The position numbers and the translations under genes were made by a program. A stretch of DNA of 64,000 nucleotides from Planctomycetota bacterium (GTDB lineage: Bacteria > Planctomycetota > Planctomycetia > Pirellulales > PALSA-1355), in assembly GCA_003389325.1 (NCBI GenBank), contig QQVE01000002.1, positions 97,364 through 161,363 on the forward strand, written 5' to 3'. The notes below the pieces were generated by a model. It was not told the DNA's origin, did no database searches, and saw nothing but the letters and a program-made list of their open reading frames with translations. This document shows, in pieces, positions 47,947-56,228 of the stretch; position 1 is the first letter of the stretch, and every line of letters starts with the position of its first letter.

Positions 47947-48505
47947 CTCGCCCTGCCCGCCGCGTATACCAAGGGCGCGGCGGGCACTCCGCCTGCTGGA
48001 GCGGGGCTTTGCGGTCGTGGGCGTAATGACCGTGGTGTACGTGCTGACGCTCGATCTGTCGGTCGTGGCCTCGCCGTCGATGTCGCCCACGCTCGAGGGC
48101 ACCAGTGTCGACAACGGCGACCGCGTATTGACCGAGAAGGTGAGCTACTGGTTCCGCCGGCCGCGGCGTTGGGAGGTGATCACCTTCACGCGCCACGACG
48201 GCCTGCAAATCATGAAGCGCGTGGCGGGGCTGCCCGGCGAGCACATGCGACTCAGCAAAGCGCGCGAGCTGTTTGTCGACGACCGGCAGGTGCACCCGCC
48301 GGAGGCGCTCAACCAGAAGTACCTGCGGTTTGGCAACCTGTTCGCGGGCGAGCCGGTGCCGTGCGGCGACGGCTACTACGTGCTGGGCGACGAAACGCGC
48401 GACTCGGACGACAGCCGCTTCAACGGCCCCGTGCCGCCCGAGCAAGTCGTGGGGCGCTCGTGGCTGATCGTCTGGCCGCTGTCGCGGTTCGGGTTTGTCA
48501 GGTGA
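47918..48505 (+). CDS. lepB: Signal peptidase I (S26 family), probably dedicated to the operon
   Basis: The 195-residue protein has a basic N-terminus, a hydrophobic span (ERGFAVVGVMTVVYVLTLDLSVV), the catalytic Ser motif SPSMSPTLEG, the Lys base motif IMKRVAGLPGEHM, and the late box GYYVLGDETRDSDDSRFNGPV. All catalytic elements are intact. It has a single N-terminal span, unlike the E. coli enzyme. The first codon may be GTG 47915 or ATG 47918; I use ATG. It overlaps the 91-residue gene by about 29 bp, and the stop overlaps by 8 bp the stop region of the convergent PEP-CTERM gene. Position behind a radical SAM gene and a membrane peptide suggests a specialised substrate. Confidence 0.87.
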   Translation: MLRRRKANADSPCPPRIPRARRALRLLERGFAVVGVMTVVYVLTLDLSVVASPSMSPTLEGTSVDNGDRVLTEKVSYWFRRPRRWEVITFTRHDGLQIMKRVAGLPGEHMRLSKARELFVDDRQVHPPEALNQKYLRFGNLFAGEPVPCGDGYYVLGDETRDSDDSRFNGPVPPEQVVGRSWLIVWPLSRFGFVR

Positions 48506-49223
48506 GCGGTCGGTTGCGGCGGCCGCCCTGAAGCACTAGCGCGGCGAGCCCGATCGCGGCCAGCACCACGGCCGAGGGCTCGGGGATCGGCCTGAACTGG
48601 ATGCTGACGTTGTCGACGCCCTGATTCAGGAAAAACGCCGTGTCAACCTCGGCGAACCGCAGCTTGAACGGCCCGCCGGCGCCTACCAGCGCCGTGATGT
48701 CGAACGAGTACGGCGTGTAAGGATTGGGATTCAGCGGCTGGGGATCGACGCCGAGATAGTAGTTGGCCAGCACGCCCGCGCCGGTGTCGAACGGCGATGC
48801 TGCGGGCATGAGGATGTCGACACGCGCGTGCTGGTTCGGCGAGGCCGTATAGTCCAGGCCGGCGGGATTGACGATTGGCCCGTTGTCGAAGTCGTTCACA
48901 AACATGTCGAACGACAGAATGACCGATTGTGCAGGTCCCGGGACAAAGAACAGCTGCTCGAGCACGTGCGCTCCGGGCCCCGACTGATCCGAGATTGCAA
49001 AGTACTGGCCCGAGGCGGGTCCCACGGACGTCATGCCACTGAGCGGAGTTACTCCATCGTCGTCGACAAACCACGAGCCCGACCCGCCCAATTGATCGGT
49101 GACGGTCCAGCCGGCGAAGTTGCCGGTCTCGAACCCGCCGTTGAGAATCAGCTCGATCGCCTCGACGCGGCCGGCGGCGACGCACAAGAACAGGATGCCC
49201 AGGACATATCGGAAGCACTTCAT
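48498..49223 (-). CDS. PEP-CTERM sorting domain protein (3)
   Basis: The 241-residue secreted protein starts with a signal (FRYVLGILFLCVAAGRVEA). LILNGGFETGNFAGWTVTD follows, the common beginning of a carbohydrate-binding-like jelly roll seen in PEP-CTERM proteins. It ends IPEPSAVVLAAIGLAALVLQGGRRNRP, a PEP-CTERM tail. Function is probably structural or adhesive at the cell surface. GGAGAGA lies six bases upstream of the ATG. It converges with and overlaps the signal peptidase gene by 8 bp. Confidence 0.87.
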   Translation of the reverse strand: MKCFRYVLGILFLCVAAGRVEAIELILNGGFETGNFAGWTVTDQLGGSGSWFVDDDGVTPLSGMTSVGPASGQYFAISDQSGPGAHVLEQLFFVPGPAQSVILSFDMFVNDFDNGPIVNPAGLDYTASPNQHARVDILMPAASPFDTGAGVLANYYLGVDPQPLNPNPYTPYSFDITALVGAGGPFKLRFAEVDTAFFLNQGVDNVSIQFRPIPEPSAVVLAAIGLAALVLQGGRRNRPLT

Positions 49224-49427
49224 AGATGTCTCTCCAAAGGATTGCGGGAGCTCGATGACTCGTACGACCGCGCACGTCGAAGCGGCGTGGCGCGATCACG
49301 AGACACGGGGAGCCGAGCGAGACGGGCCGGATTCGGCCGGGCTGCGGCTAAGAAGGTCCAGTAGCGGCACTCTTAGGGGTGGTGTGCAATTGGAGGCAGT
49401 ATACCCCACCCACAAGCATGGTCAATG

Positions 49428-50846
49428 CTACTTGGCTGCTTCCTTTTTGTCCCATTTCTGGGCCGGGTTGCGCTGGTAGGCCGGAGAGGCGTCTTTCTCG
49501 GGGAATTCGGCTGCGATCCGTGTCAATCGCTTCTTGGCCGCGACGGCTTCCGGATCGGTCGAGTCGATCAAGTTGATCTCTTCCCAGGGGTCGCTCTGCA
49601 GGTCGTAAAGCTTGATGGGTCGCCGGTCGGAGCCGATCCAGAGCTTGAAGCGTTTGCCGCGGATCACGCGGTCGTCGTAGGCCAACCTGGGATGCACGCG
49701 GCCGTCGCGCAGCACGGCCGGTCCGCCGCCCATCGAAAGGATCCAGCGGCGCGGAGAGTCGTCGGCCTGGCCCAGAAGGAGCGGCGCGAAGCTCTGGCCG
49801 TCGACAATGCGGCCCTCGGGCAGCGCGGCGCCGCCGAGTTCGGCGAACGTCGGCAGGATGTCGGTAAAGTCGACCAGCGCCTCGGTCGTCACGCCCTGGG
49901 GCACCAGGCCGGGACAGTTCACGATGAACGGTTGCGCGGTACCGTTCTGCTCGCTCATCTTGGCTTTGCCGCCGGAGACGGTGCGGCCCAAGCGCACGTT
50001 GCGGGTAACGCGTCCCAGGCCCGTGCCGTTGTCGGTGGTGAAGAACACGATGGTGTGGTCGCGAATGCCGGCCTCTTCGAGCGCCGCCAGCAGGCGTCCG
50101 ACGAGTTTGTCGGTGTAGCGCACCATCGCGGCGAATTGCTCACGCTGGCCCTCGGTGCCGGCGGAGTCGGGCGTGGTGGTGAGCGGACCGTGGGTGAGTG
50201 CCATGGCGTAGTAGAGCAGCATCGGCTTGCTCTTGTTCGCTTGGATGAACTCGATCAGGTGGTCGCAGTACACGTCGGGACCGAACTTGCCGCGGTAGGT
50301 GCGCGAGCCTGACTCCGGCGTGTGGATGTAAGGGTCCCAGTACCGGTTGGCGCTGGCCCGATTGCCGGTCTCGAAGCCGGTCCACATGCACCAATCGTCG
50401 AAGCCCGCTTCGTCCATGGCTCTCGGTTCGACGCGGAAGTCGTCGATCTGCCACTTGCCCGCGGCGCAGGTGGTGTAGCCGGCGTCGCGGAGCACGTTCG
50501 CATAGGTCGCGTGAAGGCTGGGGTCGAAGTGGGCGCCCGCCCCCCAGCGCGGCACGTCCCAGTGATTGGTCCAGCCGTGGCGGAAAGGGTACTGGCCCGT
50601 CAACAGGGTGACGCGGGTGGGCGTACACTGCGGCATGCACCAGGCGTTGTTGAACTTCATGCCGCTGGCGGCCAACGCGTCGATGTGCGGCGTCTCGATG
50701 TTCTGCGCCCCGTAGCAGCCTATCCACTCCTTGCCCAGGTCGTCGACGAGGATGAACAGGATGTTCGGCTTGGTGGGCGGTTCGCCGGCGATCACGGGGG
50801 TACCAAGGGCCGCGACGGCAAGCAAGCAGAAGATGCGGGGGAGCAT
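49428..50846 (-). CDS. Sulfatase (1)
   Basis: The 472-residue exported sulfatase has the signal MLPRIFCLLAVAALGTPVIA, then NILFILVDDLGKEWIGCYG with the metal Asp pair, and the formylglycine site CTPTR (Cys74-Arg78) in MPQCTPTRVTLLTGQYPFRHG. GKWQIDD and TIVFFTTDNGTGLG with Asp/Asn metal ligands follow. Cys74 must be converted to formylglycine. It cleaves sulfate esters, most likely of algal polysaccharides, in the periplasm or outside. It lies alone between two other exported proteins; the sugar specificity is unknown. Confidence 0.93.
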   Translation of the reverse strand: MLPRIFCLLAVAALGTPVIAGEPPTKPNILFILVDDLGKEWIGCYGAQNIETPHIDALAASGMKFNNAWCMPQCTPTRVTLLTGQYPFRHGWTNHWDVPRWGAGAHFDPSLHATYANVLRDAGYTTCAAGKWQIDDFRVEPRAMDEAGFDDWCMWTGFETGNRASANRYWDPYIHTPESGSRTYRGKFGPDVYCDHLIEFIQANKSKPMLLYYAMALTHGPLTTTPDSAGTEGQREQFAAMVRYTDKLVGRLLAALEEAGIRDHTIVFFTTDNGTGLGRVTRNVRLGRTVSGGKAKMSEQNGTAQPFIVNCPGLVPQGVTTEALVDFTDILPTFAELGGAALPEGRIVDGQSFAPLLLGQADDSPRRWILSMGGGPAVLRDGRVHPRLAYDDRVIRGKRFKLWIGSDRRPIKLYDLQSDPWEEINLIDSTDPEAVAAKKRLTRIAAEFPEKDASPAYQRNPAQKWDKKEAAK

Positions 50847-51019
50847 GCAGGTTTCCCTGATGGCTTAACGCGGCAGCGCGCGTCGTTTGTTTCCGGCCAC
50901 GATCCTTGCACCAATTCTAATCGGGCGCCGGAGCGGCACAAAGAAGCAGGGCATCGCCGACGTGAAATCAGCGATGCCCTGTGGTGGATCGTCTCTAACG
51001 TCGTTGGCCAGGGGCGCGA

Positions 51020-51568
51020 CTACCAGCGCTCGTTTCGATAGCGGTGGAACGGGCTATGGTGCGGCGCATTGGAGGGTTGCCGGGCCCGCGTGCTCGGCGC
51101 CCGCACCGCGGGGGCGCGGGATTGCGTTTGGGTTGTGGGAACGGCCGAGGTGGCGGCCAACAACTGCATGCGGCTCACTTCGTCGCGGTTGCCCATCGTG
51201 ACCGGCAGCTCCTTCGTCCAGCCGTCGCGACTGGCGCGAAGCTCGATCTGCTGGCCAACCCTCGCGTCGGCCAGTTCGGCGACAAGTTGCTGGGTCGTGT
51301 TCACCGCCTGGTCGTCCACCGACAGGATGCGATCGCCGGGCCGCAGACCGGCAACGTAGGCCGGACCGCCCACGTACACGTCTTTGATCAACAGCCGTCC
51401 GGCGTTTTCTTCGAGCGTCACCCCGAGCATCGCCCGCGCGGGCTGCTTGACCTCGGCGTTCTTGGTGCTCTCGGTGTCCTCGCCGTAGCCGGCCTCGACG
51501 GCCAGCAACAATCCGCAGGCCGCCGTCAACACGCGTGCGGCGGCAAGTCGTTTGTTCGGGCGAAACAT
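51020..51568 (-). CDS. Secreted PDZ domain protein
   Basis: The 182-residue protein has a signal peptide (RLAAARVLTAACGLLLAVEAG) and one PDZ domain at about residues 45-125: AMLGVTLEENAGRLLIKDVYVGGPAYVAGLRPGDRILSVDDQAV, with a GLRPGD loop as in HtrA PDZ domains, then a Pro/Arg-rich tail (SRAPAVRAPSTRARQPSNAP). No protease domain is present, so it is likely a scaffold or adaptor in the periplasm. GGGAGGA lies eight bases before ATG 51568. It stands alone between two sulfatase genes. Confidence 0.85.
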   Translation of the reverse strand: MFRPNKRLAAARVLTAACGLLLAVEAGYGEDTESTKNAEVKQPARAMLGVTLEENAGRLLIKDVYVGGPAYVAGLRPGDRILSVDDQAVNTTQQLVAELADARVGQQIELRASRDGWTKELPVTMGNRDEVSRMQLLAATSAVPTTQTQSRAPAVRAPSTRARQPSNAPHHSPFHRYRNERW

Positions 51569-51848
51569 GACGGTGTCCTCCCTAGGGGACGATGTGGTTG
51601 GAGTCGGCTGCTGCTTGAGCGTACTAAAAACCTAGATTGCTCAACAGGTTGCGTCAATGTTTGCGTGTGCCCTATGCCTCTGGGTTCCGGCCCCGACATG
51701 GGTCACCCTCCTAGACGTTACGGGCGGCAGGTTTGTTCGAATCCGAGGCCGAGAAAGCCTTTTTCCGCCGCACTCTTTATGGTTCCACCGCTGGAGGGGA
51801 GAATCGGGGACATTCCAGGATTCGTAGCTCGCCAACGATGGGGCACTC

Positions 51849-53258
51849 ATGAAGCCAGCCGCACCCGTGTATCTCTCCTTTATCGCCGTGTTTCTTGTCG
51901 TCGTGAGCGGCATTGCCCCGGCAGCGCGCGCCGCCGACGCGGACCGGCCGCCGAACATCGTCTTCGTGCTGTTCGACGACATGGGCTGGGCACAGCCGCC
52001 GTGCTACGACGCCCAGTCGGCGCTGCGCACGCCGAACCTCGACAAGCTGGCCACGCAGGGGATGCGGTTTCTCGACGCGCACTCCGCCGCGGCCGTGTGC
52101 ACGCCGACCCGCTACGGCCTGCTCACCGGGCGCTATCCGTCGCGGATCGGCCAGTTCGGCGTGCTGACGACGTACTCCAAGCCGATCATTCCGACCAGCC
52201 GAATGACGGTGGCCTCGTTGCTCAAGCAGCACGGCTATCGCACGGCGTGCGTCGGCAAGTGGCACCTGGGCCTCGACTGGGTCGACGGCAAGCCCGGCAC
52301 CGAAAAGCACCTGCCCCCAGGCGCCCGCAATACCGGCGGGCCGAATGATCTGGGGTTCGACTACTTCTGCGGGTTCACCCACGCGCGGAACATTGGCTCG
52401 ATTCTGGAACAGGACCGCGCGGTCGATCACGTCGAGCCGGTCGAGAATCAGCCGCTGATGATCGCCAAGGCGCTCGAGTGGCTCGCAAAGCAAACCGCCG
52501 ACCAACCGTTCTTCCTGTACTTCCCGATGTGCCCGCCGCACACGCCGGTCGTGCCGGCGCCGGAGTACGTGGGCCAAAGCGGCGCACGCGACGTGGTGGG
52601 CAACGATCCCGAGTACGGCGATTGGGTGTATCAGGGCGATGCCATGCTGGGCCAGATCATGGACGCGCTAGCGCAGCAGGGCCTGGCCGACAATACGCTG
52701 TTGATCGCCACCGCCGACAACGGCGCCGCGCATCGGGCCTATGCTCCCTTGCGCGATCACAAGGGAAGCATCTACGAGGGCGGGCACCGCGTGCCGATGG
52801 TCGCCCGCTGGCCGGGCAAGGTGCAGCCTGGCTCGACGTGGCGGCACACCGTGTGCTTGAACGATCTGTTGGCCACCGCGGCTGAGATCGTTGGGGCCGA
52901 GCTGCCCGTGGCGGCCGGGGAAGACAGCGTGTCGATGCTGCCGGCGCTGCTAGGCACCAGCGACGCGCCGACGCGCGATGCCACCGTGCACCAATCGCCC
53001 GGGCGCGACCTGGCCATTCGCCAGGGCCCCTGGAAGCTGATCGTGCATCGCGGCGGCAAGCGCGAGTTGTTCAATCTCGACGACGACCTGGGCGAAACCA
53101 CCGACGTCGCGTCGGCGAACCCGGCAGTCGCCGAGCGGCTGATCACGGTGTTGCAGCGCACCATCGACCGCGGCCGCAGCACGCCGGGCGCGAAGCAGGC
53201 GAATGACTATTCGCTGACCGTGCCGGTGAAGGCACGGGCGAAGAAGAAGAGCAAGTAG
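51849..53258 (+). CDS. Sulfatase (2)
   Basis: The 469-residue protein has a signal (YLSFIAVFLVVVSGIAPAARA), NIVFVLFDDMGWAQPPCYD with the metal Asp pair, and the CTPTR formylglycine site (Cys84-Arg88) in SAAAVCTPTRYGLLTGRYPSRIG. GKWHLGLDW and LLIATADNGAAH follow. A basic Lys-rich tail (KARAKKKSK) closes the protein, as in many planctomycete sulfatases. It hydrolyses sulfate esters outside the cytoplasm. The stop codon lies at the edge of an inverted repeat at 53255-53388. No partner glycosidase is adjacent. Confidence 0.93.
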   Translation: MKPAAPVYLSFIAVFLVVVSGIAPAARAADADRPPNIVFVLFDDMGWAQPPCYDAQSALRTPNLDKLATQGMRFLDAHSAAAVCTPTRYGLLTGRYPSRIGQFGVLTTYSKPIIPTSRMTVASLLKQHGYRTACVGKWHLGLDWVDGKPGTEKHLPPGARNTGGPNDLGFDYFCGFTHARNIGSILEQDRAVDHVEPVENQPLMIAKALEWLAKQTADQPFFLYFPMCPPHTPVVPAPEYVGQSGARDVVGNDPEYGDWVYQGDAMLGQIMDALAQQGLADNTLLIATADNGAAHRAYAPLRDHKGSIYEGGHRVPMVARWPGKVQPGSTWRHTVCLNDLLATAAEIVGAELPVAAGEDSVSMLPALLGTSDAPTRDATVHQSPGRDLAIRQGPWKLIVHRGGKRELFNLDDDLGETTDVASANPAVAERLITVLQRTIDRGRSTPGAKQANDYSLTVPVKARAKKKSK

Positions 53259-53415
53259 TAGATCAACTACGCTTAGCTGTCGGGTACAAGAACCGTGCGA
53301 TCGTGAGTGCCATGCCCACACTCGCGTGAGCATGCTTGCGGAGCGCAAGCATTTCCAACCTGACCAATTGACGTAGTTGGTCTACTACATTTCTGCGACG
53401 GCTCACGGAGTGAGC
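53255..53415. repeat. Hairpin-rich intergenic element
   Basis: An outer inverted repeat (53255-53271 and 53372-53388, GTAGTAGATCAACTACG against its complement with one mismatch) encloses a 9-bp, 3-base-loop hairpin (ATGCTTGCG-GAG-CGCAAGCAT, 53332-53352). A second hairpin, GCTCAC-GGA-GTGAGC, follows at 53401-53415. The sulfatase stop TAG (53256-53258) is inside the first arm. It looks like a dispersed non-coding unit and lies between convergent genes, where it could terminate both. Confidence 0.8.
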
Positions 53416-53437
53416 CTGCTACTTTGGGGCAGCCACA

Positions 53438-53989
53438 TTACGGGGTGGCTTCGGCGACTTTCTTTTCGGGGCGGCGTTGCATGGTGAATTCCTGCTTGCC
53501 GGCCGGCTTGCCTGCGTCCCAGCTTTCGACGACGGCCTTGAACTTGCCGTCTGCGAGGATCTCGATCTCGGTGTTGTGCGAGTGCATGTCCTCATCGACG
53601 TCCATGTTTGTGCCGCTGACGAACTCGAACCGCATTACGCCGGGTCGATCGGTCTTGACCAGCTCCATGGTGGGCTGGTTCTGCAGGGCGCAGTAGTGCG
53701 TGTGCACCAGGCGCTCGGGGCCGTCGAGATGAAACAGGCTCAGCATCTCCATCGGCGTGTCGGGGAAGAACGTCACCTGCACGGCACTGCCGGCGCCGGT
53801 GGTGCGAATGACCATGCCCGGCTTCGCGTCGGGGGTCTTTTCGTTGGTCCACTCTCCGGCCAGAGACTCCAGCGCCGCAAACGCCGCCTCGGGCGTGCTG
53901 ACGTCGGGCACGTCGGCCGCTTGAGCCACGTGCGTGGCGAAACACAGGGCCAATCCCATCGCAGCGAAGATCGTTAGTCGACGGCTCAT
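53438..53989 (-). CDS. Secreted DUF1579-like hypothetical protein
   Basis: The 183-residue product has a signal (LTIFAAMGLALCFATHVAQA). FAALESLAGEWTNEKTPDAKPG follows, a LAG-x-W type entry as seen in lipocalin-like DUF1579-type proteins, then a beta-strand-rich body (SAVQVTFFPDTPMEMLSLFHL, THYCALQNQPTMELV, MRFEFVSGTNMD). This fits a small barrel that binds a hydrophobic ligand, but the assignment is tentative. A Lys/Pro-rich tail ends it. It converges with the sulfatase gene across the hairpin-rich element. Confidence 0.7.
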   Translation of the reverse strand: MSRRLTIFAAMGLALCFATHVAQAADVPDVSTPEAAFAALESLAGEWTNEKTPDAKPGMVIRTTGAGSAVQVTFFPDTPMEMLSLFHLDGPERLVHTHYCALQNQPTMELVKTDRPGVMRFEFVSGTNMDVDEDMHSHNTEIEILADGKFKAVVESWDAGKPAGKQEFTMQRRPEKKVAEATP

Positions 53990-54395
53990 GATTCGTCCTC
54001 CTCAAAAAGAGTTGCCCGGGCGATCCGCTGATTCTAACGCCGCGACGATCCTCCGGGCAAAAACTTTTCCACACGGGCGTCCGATTCCCGAAAGTAAATG
54101 TTCGGCCAGGAACACCCAAATTGGCTAGACAGCGACGGGGCAGAAAGTAGTTTCAGGAGCTGCTGCCTTCCCTCTCCTACCAGCGGGCGAATGGCAGCCA
54201 TTCATGGGCGTTCCTGGTATCCCCCGCTCCGCCTTCTCTGCCCGGGCGGAGCGGGGCAGGACGCTCTGACGGCGCGCAGCTCTCGACGGATTGCTTGCTC
54301 CGCCGCGGCCGCTCGGCTAGCGTAACCAGAGGACGCCGGTGGCCTGAGGGGTACGGGCGTCGGTCCTTGACCTTCCTTCATGCGACCCGGCAGAA
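53990..54395. other. Intergenic region with a strong hairpin
   Basis: These 406 bases between divergent genes contain no convincing gene. At 54222-54256 a perfect 12-bp stem (CCCCGCTCCGCC / GGCGGAGCGGGG) encloses an 11-base loop, 140 bases upstream of the amidohydrolase start. No ribosome site of normal type precedes ATG 54396, so translation of that gene may begin elsewhere or depend on leader structure. Confidence 0.6.
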
Positions 54396-56126
54396 ATGGC
54401 TGGCCCTTCCTTTCTCGCGCGCTTCATCAACGCTTGCTTGTGGACCACGTTCGTTGGTCACCTCGTGGCGACCGGAGTGCGGGCGGCCGACGAACACCCA
54501 GCGGCCGATCTGATCGTCACCGGCGCGCAAGTGTGGACCGGCGACGAGGCACAGCCGGCAGCCGAAGCGGTGGCCGTGTGGGGCGAGCGCGTCGTTGCCG
54601 TGGGATCGAACAAGGATGTCCGCGCATTGCGGGGCCCGAAAACGAAAATCATCGACGCCGGCGGGCGGCGCCTCGTGCCGGGATTCAACGATTCGCACGT
54701 GCATTTCTTCAACGGTGGCCGACAGCTCGAAAGCGTCGACCTGCGCGACGCGGCGTCGGCCGAGGAGATGGCTCGGCGGATCGGAGATTTCGCCAGGAAA
54801 CTGCCAGCGGGCGAGTGGGTCGTCGGCGGCAATTGGGACGATCAGAACTTCGACGATCCGACCCTCCCCACGCGGCAGCACATCGACCGGCAGGCACGCG
54901 ACACGCCGGTGTTCGTCGCGCGCTACGACGGGCACATGGGCGTGGCCAATTCGCTGGCACTCAAGCTGGCGGGCGTCACGGCCGAGACACCTGATCCCGA
55001 AGGAGGACGTATCGGCCGCGACGCCGACGGCCAGCCCACGGGAATCTTGCGCGAGAGTGCCAAGCACCTGGTGGAACGCGTCATTCCCTCGACCACCAAG
55101 GCCCAGCGCGAGCGCTACTTGCGGGCGGCACTGGCACACGCGGCCCGCTGTGGCGTGACCAGTGTGCAGACGATGAGTTGCTCGTACGAGAACCTGGCAA
55201 CGCTGGTTGAAGTGGCCCAGGCCGGCGCGTTGACCACGCGAGTGTACGCCGCGCCGTTGGAAACGACCTGGCGCGACCAGGCCAAGCTGGGCATTCGCCG
55301 CGCCTTTGGGTCGCACGACTTGCGGATCGGGGCCCTGAAGGGCTTCGCCGACGGTTCGCTGGGGTCGCGGACGGCATACTTCTTCCAGCCGTATACGGAC
55401 GAGCCCGGCAACCGCGGCCTGCTGACCGACGAGATGCTGCCGAAGGCCGACATGCTCCGCCGCATGACGGGCGCCGACGCGGCCGGGTTGCAGCTTTGCA
55501 TTCATGCCATCGGCGATCGCGGCATCTCCGAAGTGCTCGACCTGTTCGCCCGGGTCGAGGCGGCCAACGGCCCGCGCGATCGACGATTCCGCATCGAGCA
55601 CAGCCAGCACGTGGCCCCCAAGGATTTTTCGCGCTATCGCGCGTTGGGCGTGATCGCCTCGGTGCAGCCGTATCACGCGATCGACGACGGCCGCTGGGCC
55701 GAACAGCGCATCGGCCCCGAACGTGCCAAGACGACCTACGCTTTCCGCACGTTTCTCGACGCCGACGTGCGGCTGGCCCTGGGCACCGACTGGCCGGTGG
55801 CGCCGCTTGCACCCATGCTCACCATTTACGCTGCCGCGACCCGGGCCACGCTCGACGGCCGCCGCAACGAAGGCTGGGTGCCCGAGCAGAAAATCACGGT
55901 CGAAGAGGCCGTACGGGCTTACACGCTCGGCTCGGCATATGCCGAGTTTCAGGAAGCCGAGAAGGGCACGATCGAGGTCGGCAAGCTGGCCGACATGGTG
56001 TTGCTCAGCGAGGATATCTTCGCCATCGACCCCCGCGACATCCGCGACGTGCACGTCGAGATGACGATCGTGGGGGGAAAGGTTGTCTGGGAGCTGCCGA
56101 AGAAAGACCGCAAGCAAGCTCCTTAG
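54396..56126 (+). CDS. Amidohydrolase-3 family protein (YtcJ-like), exported
   Basis: The 576-residue protein has a signal-like N-terminus (FINACLWTTFVGHLVATGVRA) and the amidohydrolase-3 pattern: LIVTGAQVWTGDEAQPAAEAVAV, LVPGFNDSHVHFFNGGRQL with the HxH motif, GEWVVGGNWDDQNF, LQLCIHAIGDRGISEVLDLF, FRIEHSQHV and LGTDWPVAPLAPM with the catalytic Asp. It ends KLADMVLLSEDIFAIDPRDI. Substrates of this family include N-substituted formamides; the exported form is uncharacterised. Its TAG stop (56124-56126) is formed by the head of a REP-like repeat that follows. It converges with the deacylase-like gene. Confidence 0.87.
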   Translation: MAGPSFLARFINACLWTTFVGHLVATGVRAADEHPAADLIVTGAQVWTGDEAQPAAEAVAVWGERVVAVGSNKDVRALRGPKTKIIDAGGRRLVPGFNDSHVHFFNGGRQLESVDLRDAASAEEMARRIGDFARKLPAGEWVVGGNWDDQNFDDPTLPTRQHIDRQARDTPVFVARYDGHMGVANSLALKLAGVTAETPDPEGGRIGRDADGQPTGILRESAKHLVERVIPSTTKAQRERYLRAALAHAARCGVTSVQTMSCSYENLATLVEVAQAGALTTRVYAAPLETTWRDQAKLGIRRAFGSHDLRIGALKGFADGSLGSRTAYFFQPYTDEPGNRGLLTDEMLPKADMLRRMTGADAAGLQLCIHAIGDRGISEVLDLFARVEAANGPRDRRFRIEHSQHVAPKDFSRYRALGVIASVQPYHAIDDGRWAEQRIGPERAKTTYAFRTFLDADVRLALGTDWPVAPLAPMLTIYAAATRATLDGRRNEGWVPEQKITVEEAVRAYTLGSAYAEFQEAEKGTIEVGKLADMVLLSEDIFAIDPRDIRDVHVEMTIVGGKVVWELPKKDRKQAP

Positions 56127-56228
56127 CCGACACATTCATGTGTCGGGGACGAAGCGCAACTTGCCGCTACTTGCGACGCGCCAACCGTCGGTCGAATGGA
56201 ACTCCCGACACATGAATGTGTCGGCTAA
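56124..56228. repeat. REP-like hairpin pair between convergent genes, supplying both stop codons
   Basis: Units of the same 23-base type as those around the transposase lie at 56124-56146 (head TTAGC, palindrome CGACACATTCATGTGTCG) and 56206-56228 (inverted), separated by 59 bases. The TAG of the upstream gene (56124-56126) and the TAG of the convergent gene (56225-56227, minus strand) are both made by the TTAGC head. The pair therefore marks both gene ends and could act as a bidirectional terminator. Confidence 0.9.
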
